Notes: a model not told the origin generated them from the letters alone. 64,000 nt of DNA from JACKIC01 sp964392305 (GCA_964392305.1 CAYMPV010000027.1:22820-86819), one strand, 5' to 3'; numbered from the stretch's first letter, positions 53,742 to 62,800 are shown. A program made the numbers and translations.

Positions 53742-56551
53742 TGCGCGACGTCTTCTCCCGCACGCTCGCGATCGCCGTGCTCGCCGCCGCCGCCGCGGCG
53801 CAAGAGCCGGCCCGCGACTTCGCCGTGCATTGCGGCACGCTCCTCATCGGCGACGGCACCACGGTGCTGCACGACGCCTGGCTGGTGGTCAAGGCCGGCA
53901 AGGTCGTCAGCGCCGGCGCCGACGCGCCGCCAGCCGACCTGCCGGTCGTCGACGCGCGCGACAAGGTGGTGATGCCCGGCATCGTCGCGGTCGACAGCGA
54001 CCTCAGCGAAGCCGCGGACTCCGACTACCAGGTGACGCCGCAGGCGCTCGCCATCGACGCGTTCGACTTCGACCGCAAGTGGCAGACGGCGCTCTCGGGC
54101 GGCGTCACCACCGCCTACCTGTCGCCGGGCCGGCAGCGCCTGGTCTCGGGCCAGGGCGCCGTGGTCAAACTCGCCGGGCGCGACCTGGTCGAACGGGTGC
54201 TCGACGAGAACAACTGCCTGCGCGTCGACTTCGGCGACAGCGGCATGCGCGCGCCGCGCGTGTTCGAGCCGGTGGCGCATCCGACCAGCGACGAGCCGCT
54301 CGAGCAATCGCGCATCCAGACCCCGACCGCACGCATCTCGCTGCTCGCCGAACTGCGCGCGTTGTTCAGCGAAGCTGCCGCCAACGCCAAGGGGACCGGC
54401 GGTCAGGGCTTCGCCGAAGAACGCTACGACGAGGCGGCGCTGGCCAGCGTGGTCGGCGGCAAGCTGCCGCTGCGCGCCGCGGCCTCCCGCGCCCAGGACG
54501 TGCGCCGCGCGCTGGCGCTGCAGAAGGAACTCGGCGTGCGCATGGTGCTCGAGGATCCGCAGGAGATCGCCAGCGTCGCCAAGGACGCGGCGGCCCAGGG
54601 CGTGACCGCGGCGTTCCGCGTGCCGGTGCGTTTCGGCCAGGCCAGCCCGGGCGGAGAGGACCAGCTCGACGAAACCCCGCAACCGCGCCCGGACGCACCC
54701 GCCAAGGCCGCGGCCGCGGGCGTCAAGTTCGGGCTCGCGCCGGCCGCCGGCGTGTCGCTGCGGGACTACCTGCTGGCCGTCGGCATCGCCGTGCGCCACG
54801 GCCTGCCGCGCGCCCAGGCGCTGCGCGCCGTCGGCAGTGACGCCGCCGCGATCCTCGGGGTCGACCAGCGCGTCGGTTCGCTGGCGCCCGGCAAGGACGC
54901 CGACTTCGTGCTGCTCAGCGGCGATCCGCTGGCGATCGGCACGATGGTCGAAGCGACCTACGTCGACGGTCGCCGCGTGTTCGAACGCAGCACCGAGAGT
55001 TCGGTGCTGGCGATCCGCGCCGGCCGCATCCACGACGGCACCGGCCGCGTGTTCCGCAACGGCATCGTGATCGCGCACAACGGCCGCATCAAGGCGATCG
55101 GCGAAGACCTCGCCATCCCCTACGGCGCCAAGGTCATCGACCTACCGGACGCGGTGATCACCCCCGGCTTCATCGACGCGTTCTCACACCTGGGCCTCGC
55201 CGGCGAAGGCACCCCGGTGCCGGGCGGCGCGCCGGGCCAGCCGCTGCAGGACGCGATCGCCTACGACGACCCGATGTTCGGTCCCGCGCTCGCGGCCGGC
55301 CTGACCACGGTGCTCGTGTCCGGCAAGGACCAGGGCCCCGTCAACGGCCGCGTCGCCGCGATCAAGACCGGCGCCGCCAATCGCGACGCGATGGTGCTGC
55401 GCGCCATCGTCGGTCAGCGTCTGACCCACGATGCGATCGGCCCCGATGCGAGCAAGGCGCTCGCCGACCAGATCAACCGCGGCAAGGCTTACGCCAAGCA
55501 GTGGGCCGACTACGAGAAGGCGCTCGCCGAGTGGCAGACCGGCAAGAAGCCGGCGGAGGCGCCCAAGCAAGAGGCACCCAAGCCCGGTGACGAGAAGGAG
55601 AAGGCCATCGAGGACCCGGTCACGGGCACCTGGGAAGCCGAGATCGACATCCAGGGCCAGATCCGCCTCAAGGTCGCCCTCGATCTCAAGCTCGAAGGCA
55701 CCAAGGTGACCGGCAAGGTGCGCATCGCGTTCGGCAACCGCGAACTGCCCGCGCAGGACATCAGCAGCGGTTCCTACGAAGGCGGCAAGCTCAAGATCGA
55801 GTTCCGCGGCATGGGCGGCACGACCACACTCGAGGCCACCGTCGCCAACGACAAGCTCACGGGCAAGATCACGCTCGGCCAGGCCGGCGAACAGGACGTC
55901 ACCGGCACGCGCACCAGCAAGACCGCGCCGACGACGAGCACCGCGGCGCCGCGCCGCGAAGCCAAGGCCGACCCCGAGGGCAAACCCAAAGCGCCCAAGG
56001 TCGACGAGAACCTCGAGCCGTTGCGCGCGGTCGTCGAGCAGCGCGCCACGCTGGTCGTCAACTGCAAACGCGGCCAGGCGATCCGCGACACCATCGAGCT
56101 GCTCGACAAGGAGAAGCTGCGCTACGTGCTGCAGGACGTCGAGGACCTCGTCGACGACGCGTCGATCGCCGGTGCCAGCAAGCCGACCATCATCGTCGGC
56201 ACGGCGGTCGTCGAAGAAGACGAAGGCAACGTGCGCTGCGTGCCGGCCGTGCTCAGCGACCGCGACTACACCGTGCTGTTCGGCAGCGACGAGTGCGCGG
56301 GCGCCCGCTACCTGCCGCTGCACGCCACCTATGCCGTGCGTTACGGCTTGTCCCCGACCGACGCGCTCGCGGCGCTGACTTCGGCTCCGGCCAAGGCGTT
56401 CGGCATCGACGACCGCGTCGGCTCGCTGCGCAAGGGCCTCGACGCCGACCTGGTGGTGTTCTCGGGCAACCCGTTCGAACTGCAGAGTCGCGTGCTGCTG
56501 GTCGTCTGCAACGGTCGCGTCGTCGTCGACCACCGCGAGGAGAAGCAATGA
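53741..56551 (+). CDS. Tandem amidohydrolase-fold protein with inserted beta domain
   Basis: The product is 936 aa, twice the size of its neighbours. A signal peptide ends A-A-A-A-A-Q. The first amidohydrolase-like half (about 25-420) has no HxH (V-A-V-D-S-D) and a beta-5 region R-A-A-A-S-R. A second full half (about 425-930) begins I-R-A-G-R-I-H-D-G-T-G; its HxH is reduced to F-S-H, but an Asp is kept in F-G-S-D-E-C. Between about 620 and 725 a separate beta domain is inserted (G-T-W-E-A-E-I-D, L-E-G-T-K-V-T-G-K-V, strand-turn pattern of a small barrel). ATG at 53741 follows a GTG one codon earlier. It is the only fusion in the array. Confidence 0.78.
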   Translation: MRDVFSRTLAIAVLAAAAAAQEPARDFAVHCGTLLIGDGTTVLHDAWLVVKAGKVVSAGADAPPADLPVVDARDKVVMPGIVAVDSDLSEAADSDYQVTPQALAIDAFDFDRKWQTALSGGVTTAYLSPGRQRLVSGQGAVVKLAGRDLVERVLDENNCLRVDFGDSGMRAPRVFEPVAHPTSDEPLEQSRIQTPTARISLLAELRALFSEAAANAKGTGGQGFAEERYDEAALASVVGGKLPLRAAASRAQDVRRALALQKELGVRMVLEDPQEIASVAKDAAAQGVTAAFRVPVRFGQASPGGEDQLDETPQPRPDAPAKAAAAGVKFGLAPAAGVSLRDYLLAVGIAVRHGLPRAQALRAVGSDAAAILGVDQRVGSLAPGKDADFVLLSGDPLAIGTMVEATYVDGRRVFERSTESSVLAIRAGRIHDGTGRVFRNGIVIAHNGRIKAIGEDLAIPYGAKVIDLPDAVITPGFIDAFSHLGLAGEGTPVPGGAPGQPLQDAIAYDDPMFGPALAAGLTTVLVSGKDQGPVNGRVAAIKTGAANRDAMVLRAIVGQRLTHDAIGPDASKALADQINRGKAYAKQWADYEKALAEWQTGKKPAEAPKQEAPKPGDEKEKAIEDPVTGTWEAEIDIQGQIRLKVALDLKLEGTKVTGKVRIAFGNRELPAQDISSGSYEGGKLKIEFRGMGGTTTLEATVANDKLTGKITLGQAGEQDVTGTRTSKTAPTTSTAAPRREAKADPEGKPKAPKVDENLEPLRAVVEQRATLVVNCKRGQAIRDTIELLDKEKLRYVLQDVEDLVDDASIAGASKPTIIVGTAVVEEDEGNVRCVPAVLSDRDYTVLFGSDECAGARYLPLHATYAVRYGLSPTDALAALTSAPAKAFGIDDRVGSLRKGLDADLVVFSGNPFELQSRVLLVVCNGRVVVDHREEKQ

Positions 56552-57960
56552 TGTCGCGTCAGCTCGCCACGTTCACCGCCGTGTTGTCGACCGCCGCCTG
56601 CCTCGCTGCCCAGACGGCACCGGCCACGCCGGCCGCGCCGGCCGCCGCCGCCACCGAACCGGCCGCCGCCCAAGCACCGGAGTTCGAGGTGTGGCACCCG
56701 CGCCGCCCCAAGACCGAAGCCGAGTACCAGGTCGCGAAGTGGGGCCCGCGCGGTTTGCCGAGCCCCGGCTACGCGTTCCGGGCCGCCCGCGTGATCCCGA
56801 TCACCGCCGCGCCGATCACCGACGGCATCGTCGTCACGCGCAACGGCGTGATCGAAGCGATCGGGCCGGCCAAGGACGTGAAGATCCCGGCCGGCTACGA
56901 ACTGGTCGACTGCGGCGACGCGATGCTGGTGCCTGGCCTGGTCGAACTGCACTGCCACATCGCCAGCCCGACGTTCGACCTCAACGACACGGTGCACCCG
57001 ACCAACCCCGAGTTCCGCACGCTCGACCTGATCAGCATGGAGCACGATCAGGTGGTCACGGCGCGCGCCGGCGGCATCAGCACGGCGCTCTACATTCCGG
57101 GCTCGGGCTCGAACATGGGCGGCTTCGGCACCCTGACCAAGACCTGGGCGCGCACGCCCGAGGAAGCGCTGGTGCGTTTCCCCGGCAGCCTCAAGATCGC
57201 GCAGGCCGGCAACCCCGAGCGCTACAGCGGCGACCTCGGCACCACGATGATGGGCATGAGCGAGGGCATCCGCATGACCCTGCTCGACGGCCAACGCTAC
57301 TGGCAGCAGCACGAAGCCTGGCAGGCCGGCAAGGGCGAGAAGCCCGAGTTCGACCCGACGCTCGAGCTGGTGCGCGGCCTGTTCCGGCAGGAGTACCCGG
57401 TCTCGGTGCACACGCAGATCTACCAGGTCGTGCTGCAGACGCTGCAGCAGCAGCGCCATGAACTCGGGCTGTGGACGGTCATCGTGCACGGCACGTTCGA
57501 CGGCTACCGCCTCAGCGAAGACGCGCTGCGTGCCGGCATGCCGGTCTGCAACGGCCCGCGTCAGTACCACTTCGACCGCAACACGGGTGAGTTCCAAGGC
57601 CTCGCCAGCAACTGGGCCCGCGGCGGCGATCACGGCTGGCGCAGCCCGGTGCTCGGCCTGGGCCGCGACGGCATCGGCATCAACACCGACTCTCCGGTCG
57701 TCGCCGAAGAACAACTGCCGCTGCAGGCCGCGATGGCGGTGCGCCTGGGCCTGCCCCACGAATGGGCGCTGCGCGGCCTGACCATCAACGCGGCGCGGTT
57801 CGTCGGCATCGATCACCGCGTCGGCTCGCTCGAAGTCGGCAAGGACGCCGACCTCGGCATCTGGAACGGCGACCCGCTCGATCCGCGTTCGCACGTCGAG
57901 CAGATGGTCATCAACGGCCACATCTGCTACCGCCGCGACCCCAAGCGGCCCGTCTGGTAA
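56548..57960 (+). CDS. Amidohydrolase, secreted, metal site intact
   Basis: The product is 470 aa with a signal peptide ending C-L-A-A-Q. The E-L-H-C-H-I motif (H135, H137) is intact, with later His in V-H-T-Q-I (about 288) and V-H-G-T-F (about 312) and the catalytic Asp in N-T-D-S-P (about 379). This is the full set for an imidazolonepropionase/prolidase-like metal-dependent hydrolase. A P-G-S-G-S-N-M-G-G-F-G loop follows the first strand and is shared with the next gene. The substrate is unknown. S-D A-G-G-A-G lies 5 bases before the ATG, which overlaps the previous TGA. Confidence 0.88.
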   Translation: MMSRQLATFTAVLSTAACLAAQTAPATPAAPAAAATEPAAAQAPEFEVWHPRRPKTEAEYQVAKWGPRGLPSPGYAFRAARVIPITAAPITDGIVVTRNGVIEAIGPAKDVKIPAGYELVDCGDAMLVPGLVELHCHIASPTFDLNDTVHPTNPEFRTLDLISMEHDQVVTARAGGISTALYIPGSGSNMGGFGTLTKTWARTPEEALVRFPGSLKIAQAGNPERYSGDLGTTMMGMSEGIRMTLLDGQRYWQQHEAWQAGKGEKPEFDPTLELVRGLFRQEYPVSVHTQIYQVVLQTLQQQRHELGLWTVIVHGTFDGYRLSEDALRAGMPVCNGPRQYHFDRNTGEFQGLASNWARGGDHGWRSPVLGLGRDGIGINTDSPVVAEEQLPLQAAMAVRLGLPHEWALRGLTINAARFVGIDHRVGSLEVGKDADLGIWNGDPLDPRSHVEQMVINGHICYRRDPKRPVW

Positions 57961-57986
57961 CCGGTCCGCCATTCCGAATCCTCCCC

Positions 57987-59273
57987 TTGGCACGCTTGCT
58001 CCCCACCCTGCAGCACTTCGCCTGGCTCGTCGCGAGCGCCGGCACCTTCGTGCCCGCGCAGGACGCGGCTGCCGTTGGGCAGGACGTTGCTGCTGCGGCA
58101 GGCAAGGTGGCGGACACCGCAGCGACGCACGCGCACTTCGCAGCGCGCGTGCTGCCGGGTGACGGCGCGCCGATCGACGACGCGGTGCTGATCGAACGCG
58201 GCGGCAAGATCGTCGCCGTCGGCCCGCGCCGCAGCACCCCCGTGCCCGCGGACGCGATCCGCCACGAGCACGGCGATCTGTGGCTCTCGCCGGGCTTCGT
58301 CGATCTGCACCACCACGTCAGCGGCGGCGGCGGCGACATCAACGACATGACGATGCCGCTGAACGCCGAGATGCGCACCCTCGACGTCGTCAAGCCCAGC
58401 GACGACGCGATCCGGCGCACCGCGGCCGGCGGCATCACCACGACGCTGTTCATCCCGGGCTCGGGCACCAACATCGGCGGCTTCGGCGTGTTGCTGAAGA
58501 TGCGGTGGGGCCAGCCGCTCGAGAAGCTGGTGATGCGTGAACTCGGCGCGATGAAGGTCGCGCAGGGCTTCAACCCCGAACGGCGAAGCGGCGATCTCGG
58601 CCTGACCCGCATGGGCAGCAGCGAGATGCTCACGCTGCTGCTCGAACGCGGCCGCGACTACGCGGCGAAGTGGCGCGAGTTCGACGCCGGCCGCGGCGAC
58701 AAGCCCGAGCTGCAGCCCGAACTCGAACAGCTGCGGGCGGTGTTCGACAAGAAGGTGCCGGTGCTGATCCACACCGCCGGCGCCCGCGACTGCATCGCCA
58801 CGGCGCGCATGTTCCAGGACGTGTTCGACGTGCGCATGGTGCTCTCGCACGGCTGCTTCGACGGCTGGGTCGCGGCTGCGGCACTCGCCAAACGCGGCAC
58901 GCCCGTCAACCTCGGCCCGCGCATGTACGAATTCGATCGCTACGGCCGGTTCGTCGGCACCTGCGCGACCTACTGGGACGTCGGCTGCCACGACATGTCG
59001 ATCAACACCGACGCACCCGTGGTCGCCGCCGAAGAACTGCCGCTGCAGGCGGCGATGGCGGTGCGCCTGGGCCTGCCCTACGAACCCGCGCTGCGCGCGG
59101 TCACCATCCAACCGGCGCGCCAGATCGGCGTCGCCGACCGGGTCGGCTCGCTCGAGGCCGGCAAGGACGCAGATTTCCTGGTGGTGCGCGGCGATCCGCT
59201 GGATCCCCGCAACCCGCCACTCGAGGTCTACATCGAAGGCACTTTGGTCCACCGCCACGGAGACGTGCGATGA
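57987..59273 (+). CDS. Amidohydrolase, secreted, metal site intact
   Basis: The product is about 428 aa. The frame is open upstream and no ATG precedes the hydrophobic N-terminus, so a TTG at 57987 (or 57996) is the best guess; the signal peptide ends T-F-V-P-A-Q. D-L-H-H-H-V (His108-110) gives the HxH, then L-I-H-T-A-G, L-S-H-G-C-F and N-T-D-A-P complete the site. P-G-S-G-T-N-I-G-G-F-G matches the previous gene, so the two are close paralogues. It is the only gene in the array without an overlap at its start (26-base gap). Its TGA overlaps the next ATG. Confidence 0.83.
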   Translation: MARLLPTLQHFAWLVASAGTFVPAQDAAAVGQDVAAAAGKVADTAATHAHFAARVLPGDGAPIDDAVLIERGGKIVAVGPRRSTPVPADAIRHEHGDLWLSPGFVDLHHHVSGGGGDINDMTMPLNAEMRTLDVVKPSDDAIRRTAAGGITTTLFIPGSGTNIGGFGVLLKMRWGQPLEKLVMRELGAMKVAQGFNPERRSGDLGLTRMGSSEMLTLLLERGRDYAAKWREFDAGRGDKPELQPELEQLRAVFDKKVPVLIHTAGARDCIATARMFQDVFDVRMVLSHGCFDGWVAAAALAKRGTPVNLGPRMYEFDRYGRFVGTCATYWDVGCHDMSINTDAPVVAAEELPLQAAMAVRLGLPYEPALRAVTIQPARQIGVADRVGSLEAGKDADFLVVRGDPLDPRNPPLEVYIEGTLVHRHGDVR

Positions 59274-60727
59274 ACATGCAACACCTCCCCCGCTCCCTCT
59301 CGTTCGCGACCTGCACGGTGGCGCTGTTGGCGCTCGCCGCCGCCAGGGCCACCGCCCAGGACGCCCGCCCGATCGCGTTCACCAATGCCCGACTGCTGAC
59401 GATGGCCGGCGAGCCGATCGAGAGCGGCACGCTGGTGGTGCGCAACGGCAAGATCGAGGCGATCGGCAAGGACGCCGTGGTGCCCGCCGGCGCGCGCGTC
59501 ATCGACTGCAGTGACCTGACGATCATGCCGGGACTGGTGAGCGCGGTTTCGTCCGCGGGCCTGACGCAACCGCCGTCGCGCCGCACCCAGCCCACCCAAC
59601 AGCGTGGCCGCCGCGGCACGCCGATGCCGATGCCCAGCGGCGGCGGCGGCGCGCAGGACAAGGCGGCTACGCGCGTGATCGACGGCATCTACGCCAAACA
59701 GCCGGTGTTCGGCGACCTGCTGCGGGCCGGCGTGACGACGTTGGCACTGACCCCGCCCGGTTCGGCCTTCCCCGGGCTCGGCGCGATCCTCAACCCCGAC
59801 GGCAAGAACCTCGACGAACTGACCGGTCAAGCCGAGGGCTTCGTGCAGATCGGCATGGCGATGGACGCGCAGACCAAGAAACTGCTCAAGGGCAACTTCG
59901 AGGCCGCGGCGAAGGTGCTCGAGGCGCGCAAGAAGCCGCCGGAACCCAAGCCCGAGGAGAAGAAGCCCGAGGAGGCCAAACCCGAGGCGAAGAAGGAAGA
60001 GCCCAAGCCCGAGGAGAAGAAGGAGACGCCGCCCCAGCCGACGCCGACGCCCAAGCCCGAGCCGACGCCCGAGCCCAAGCCCGAACCGAAGCCCGAACCG
60101 AAGCAGGATCCCAAACCCGCACCGACGACGCCGCCGGCACAACGCCGCCCCGAACCGCCGAAGAACCCCAACATCGAGGTGCTCGCGGACCTGCTCGAGG
60201 GCAAACGTCGCGCCATGCTCGAGATCAGTTCGGCCGCCGAGATGCTGCACTGGCAGCAGGTGTTCGAGACCACTCCGAAGTTCGAGCGCACGCTCGTGGT
60301 GGCGAACCACAACTCGCAGCAGGGCACGATCGACGAAGTGCTCGAGCAGGCCAAGTCGTTCGAATGCGCGGTGCTGCTGCCGCCGACCCTGAGCACCACG
60401 CCGCGGTCGCGTTTGCTGACGCACCCCGCGAAGACCCTGCACGACGCCGGCATCGAGGTCGGCTTCCAACTCGGCAGCAACGATGCTGCCGTCAAGCAAC
60501 TGTTCTTCCGCCTCATGGAACTGGTTCGCACCGGCCTGCCGGCCGACGTCGCGCTGCGCGGCGTCACCCTGGTGCCGGCCAAGGCGCTCGGCGTGCAGGC
60601 GCGCACCGGGTCGCTCGAGGTCGGCAAGGATGCCGACCTGCTCGTGTTCCGCGGTGACCCGCTGACACCGAGCAGCGAACTGCACGCCGTCTGGCTGCGT
60701 GGCCAACAAGTGCCCGAGAAGCCGTGA
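59270..60727 (+). CDS. Amidohydrolase-fold exported protein with Pro/Lys/Glu-rich linker (metal site lost)
   Basis: The product is 485 aa with a signal peptide ending R-A-T-A-Q. HxH is replaced by S-A-V-S-S-A. A low-complexity linker of about 75 residues (K-P-E-E-K-K, P-K-P-E-P-T-P-E-P-K) splits the barrel. The beta-5 region is L-E-I-S-S-A-A, and the last ligand region lacks Asp (L-G-S-N-D-A-A has a displaced one). C-terminal G-S-L-E-V-G-K-D-A-D-L-L-V-F is kept. It ends in GTGA overlapping a possible GTG start of the next gene. Confidence 0.75.
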   Translation: MNMQHLPRSLSFATCTVALLALAAARATAQDARPIAFTNARLLTMAGEPIESGTLVVRNGKIEAIGKDAVVPAGARVIDCSDLTIMPGLVSAVSSAGLTQPPSRRTQPTQQRGRRGTPMPMPSGGGGAQDKAATRVIDGIYAKQPVFGDLLRAGVTTLALTPPGSAFPGLGAILNPDGKNLDELTGQAEGFVQIGMAMDAQTKKLLKGNFEAAAKVLEARKKPPEPKPEEKKPEEAKPEAKKEEPKPEEKKETPPQPTPTPKPEPTPEPKPEPKPEPKQDPKPAPTTPPAQRRPEPPKNPNIEVLADLLEGKRRAMLEISSAAEMLHWQQVFETTPKFERTLVVANHNSQQGTIDEVLEQAKSFECAVLLPPTLSTTPRSRLLTHPAKTLHDAGIEVGFQLGSNDAAVKQLFFRLMELVRTGLPADVALRGVTLVPAKALGVQARTGSLEVGKDADLLVFRGDPLTPSSELHAVWLRGQQVPEKP

Positions 60728-60756
60728 TCCCGCCCGCCGCCCAACAGGAATCCGCC

Positions 60757-62124
60757 ATGCGTATGCCATCGATCGTGTCGTTCGCCCTGCTCACGACCGT
60801 GCTGCTCGCCGACCTGCCGGCGCAGCGCGGCCGCCGCGGCCAGCGCCCACCCCAAGAAGCCGAACAGGCCGCTCCTGCGCCCGAGGCCAAGAAGGAAGAG
60901 ACGAAGAAGCCCAAGGCGTATCTCGCCGTGGTCGGCGCGGACGTCTACCTCGGCACCGGCCAACGCATGACCGGCGCGACGGTGCTGCTCGCCGACGACA
61001 AGATCGAAGCAGTCGGCCAGAACCTGCAGCTGCCCGAAGGCACGACCGTGATCGACGCCAAGGGCAAGGTCGTCAGCCCGGGCTTCGTCTGCGTGCTCGG
61101 CAACGGCATGGGCGCACCGCGCAGCGCCCCGTTCGCGGACGGGGTCAACCCGTTCGACCCGGAGATCAAGCAGGGCCTGGCCGCCGGCATCACGGCGTTC
61201 CTGGCCGGCTCGCCGGGCGGCGGCACCAGCCCGACGGGCACCAACGCGGTGATCAAACTCGCCTACGGCGACGTCAAGGGCATGGTGCTGCAGGAGAACA
61301 CCGTGGTCGCGATGAACGTGCCGCTGAGTCTGGCCGAACGGGAGAAGCTCGAAGAATCGGTCAAGCAGGCGCGTGAGTACATCCAGGCGCTCGCCGACTT
61401 CCCCAAGACCAAGGCCGCCGATGCCAACGCCAAGGAACCGCCGATGCCGCGCGGCGCCGAAACGGTCGTGGCGATCCTGCGCGGCGAGAAGCGGCTGTGG
61501 ATCAACCTGGCCGGTGGCGGCTTCAACCCGTTCGGCGGCCGCCGCACGGGCGCCGCGAGTGACCTGCCGGCGATCCGCGAGGCGCTCGAGATCAGCAAGC
61601 TGTTCGGCCAGGGGGTGGTGCTGCAGAAGCCGACCTCCGCGTGGCTGGCCCCCGACGAGATCGCGGCGACCGGTTCGATGGCGGTGATCAGCCCGCGCGA
61701 CCGACTGCCGGCCGACCCCAAGGATCCTGACCGCACCGGATCCAATATCGCTTCGGCGGCCCTGTTGGCGGCAGCTGGCGTGCCCGTGGCGGTGACCTGC
61801 CCCGGTGGCATGTTCGGCGGCACCGGCGTCGGCACGGGGGGCATCCTGGGACAGGATCTGAACACCCCGCACGTCGACGCGGCATTCGCCGTCCGCGGCG
61901 GACTCGACAACCGCAAGGCACTGCGAACACTGACCTTGGACGCAGCCAACATCATCGGCGTCGGCTCCCGGATCGGCTCGATCGAAGCCGGCAAGGACGC
62001 CGACATCTTGATTCTGGACGGCGACCCGCTGCACTATGCGACCTTCGTGGAGACGGCCATCGTCAATGGCAAGGTCGTCTACGAGAAGGCCAAGGAACCG
62101 CTGTTCCGGCATATCGCGCGATGA
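60757..62124 (+). CDS. Amidohydrolase-fold exported protein, last of the array (metal site lost)
   Basis: The product is 455 aa starting at the ATG 60757 (A-G-G-A about 8 bases upstream) with a signal peptide ending L-P-A-Q. A GTG at 60724, overlapping the previous stop, would add 11 residues before it. The HxH place reads V-C-V-L-G-N, and the other ligands are absent (I-N-L-A-G-G-G, V-T-C-P-G-G). The C-terminal G-S-I-E-A-G-K-D-A-D-I-L-I-L-D-G-D-P segment is conserved. A weak 5-bp hairpin (62136-62153) follows the stop. Confidence 0.75.
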   Translation: MRMPSIVSFALLTTVLLADLPAQRGRRGQRPPQEAEQAAPAPEAKKEETKKPKAYLAVVGADVYLGTGQRMTGATVLLADDKIEAVGQNLQLPEGTTVIDAKGKVVSPGFVCVLGNGMGAPRSAPFADGVNPFDPEIKQGLAAGITAFLAGSPGGGTSPTGTNAVIKLAYGDVKGMVLQENTVVAMNVPLSLAEREKLEESVKQAREYIQALADFPKTKAADANAKEPPMPRGAETVVAILRGEKRLWINLAGGGFNPFGGRRTGAASDLPAIREALEISKLFGQGVVLQKPTSAWLAPDEIAATGSMAVISPRDRLPADPKDPDRTGSNIASAALLAAAGVPVAVTCPGGMFGGTGVGTGGILGQDLNTPHVDAAFAVRGGLDNRKALRTLTLDAANIIGVGSRIGSIEAGKDADILILDGDPLHYATFVETAIVNGKVVYEKAKEPLFRHIAR

Positions 62125-62193
62125 CCCGCGCGGTGCCAGGGCGCGGCGCCTGGGAACCGCCGGTTAGGCATCATCCAACGACAGAATATCTAC

Positions 62194-62211
62194 GGCTGAC
62201 CGCGGTCAGCC
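62194..62211. promoter_or_regulatory. Perfect 18-bp palindrome upstream of the NTF2-like gene
   Basis: GGCTGACC-GC-GGTCAGCC reads the same on both strands. It lies 59 bases before the next ATG and 70 bases after the array's stop. It could be a dimeric-regulator operator or a hairpin. A second 7-bp stem (62218-62224 with 62231-62237) follows at once. Confidence 0.45.
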
Positions 62212-62269
62212 CGGGCCGCGGTGGCTCGCCCCACCGCTGGGGCCCGTCGCGGCAAGGACGCTATTTCTC

Positions 62270-62686
62270 ATGAGTGTAGAGAGCCTGAAGGAACTGGACG
62301 ATTTCTTCCGCAGCATGCGGCAATCGTTCAACAGCCGTGACCTGAAGACCTTCCGCTCGCACTTCTGGACCGACAAGCGCTTCCACAACCTCGACGCGAG
62401 CGGACGCCGCGACCGTGGCTGGGGCGCTTTCGAAGAGGTCCTCGACCAGGAGTTCCGCTACCTGGACTCGGTCAAGCTCGACCTCAAGGACATGGAGTTC
62501 CAGGTGTTCGACGACCAGTTCGGTACCGCGGTCGGCGTCTGGAAGCTCTCGCAGATCGACCCCGAGGGTCGCAATCACGAGCAGAATGGCCACTGCACGT
62601 TCTCGCTCTGCCGCATGAGCGACGACTGGAAGATCGTGGCGCAGCACTTCTCGCCGATGTCGGCCGAAGAAGCGGCGACCGAATAG
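62270..62686 (+). CDS. SnoaL/NTF2-like (DUF4440-type) small protein
   Basis: The product is 138 aa, soluble, no signal peptide. The pattern (L-D-D-F-F-R-S-M-R-Q-S-F-N-S-R-D, F-W-T-D-K-R-F-H, then alternating beta strands ending D-D-W-K-I-V-A-Q-H-F-S) is that of the nuclear-transport-factor-2 fold used by SnoaL-like ketosteroid-isomerase relatives. The role cannot be assigned from the fold. It stands alone between the array and icmF and has a hairpin-rich leader. Confidence 0.78.
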   Translation: MSVESLKELDDFFRSMRQSFNSRDLKTFRSHFWTDKRFHNLDASGRRDRGWGAFEEVLDQEFRYLDSVKLDLKDMEFQVFDDQFGTAVGVWKLSQIDPEGRNHEQNGHCTFSLCRMSDDWKIVAQHFSPMSAEEAATE

Positions 62687-62731
62687 CGCAAGGCAGTTAC
62701 AGCGCCGCGACCGCCGGCTATCGGGCGCACC

Positions 62732-62800
62732 ATGCACCGCTGCCTCTTCGCCTCGATCGCTGCCTGTGCCCTGGCTGCGAACGGCGTCGGCGCGTTCTGA
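62732..62800 (+). pseudogene. 22-residue signal-peptide stub
   Basis: A 22-codon frame, M-H-R-C-L-F-A-S-I-A-A-C-A-L-A-A-N-G-V-G then A-F and TGA, looks like a signal peptide with nothing after it. It may be a gene remnant or chance. The rest of the 62687-62915 gap shows nothing recognisable. Confidence 0.25.
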
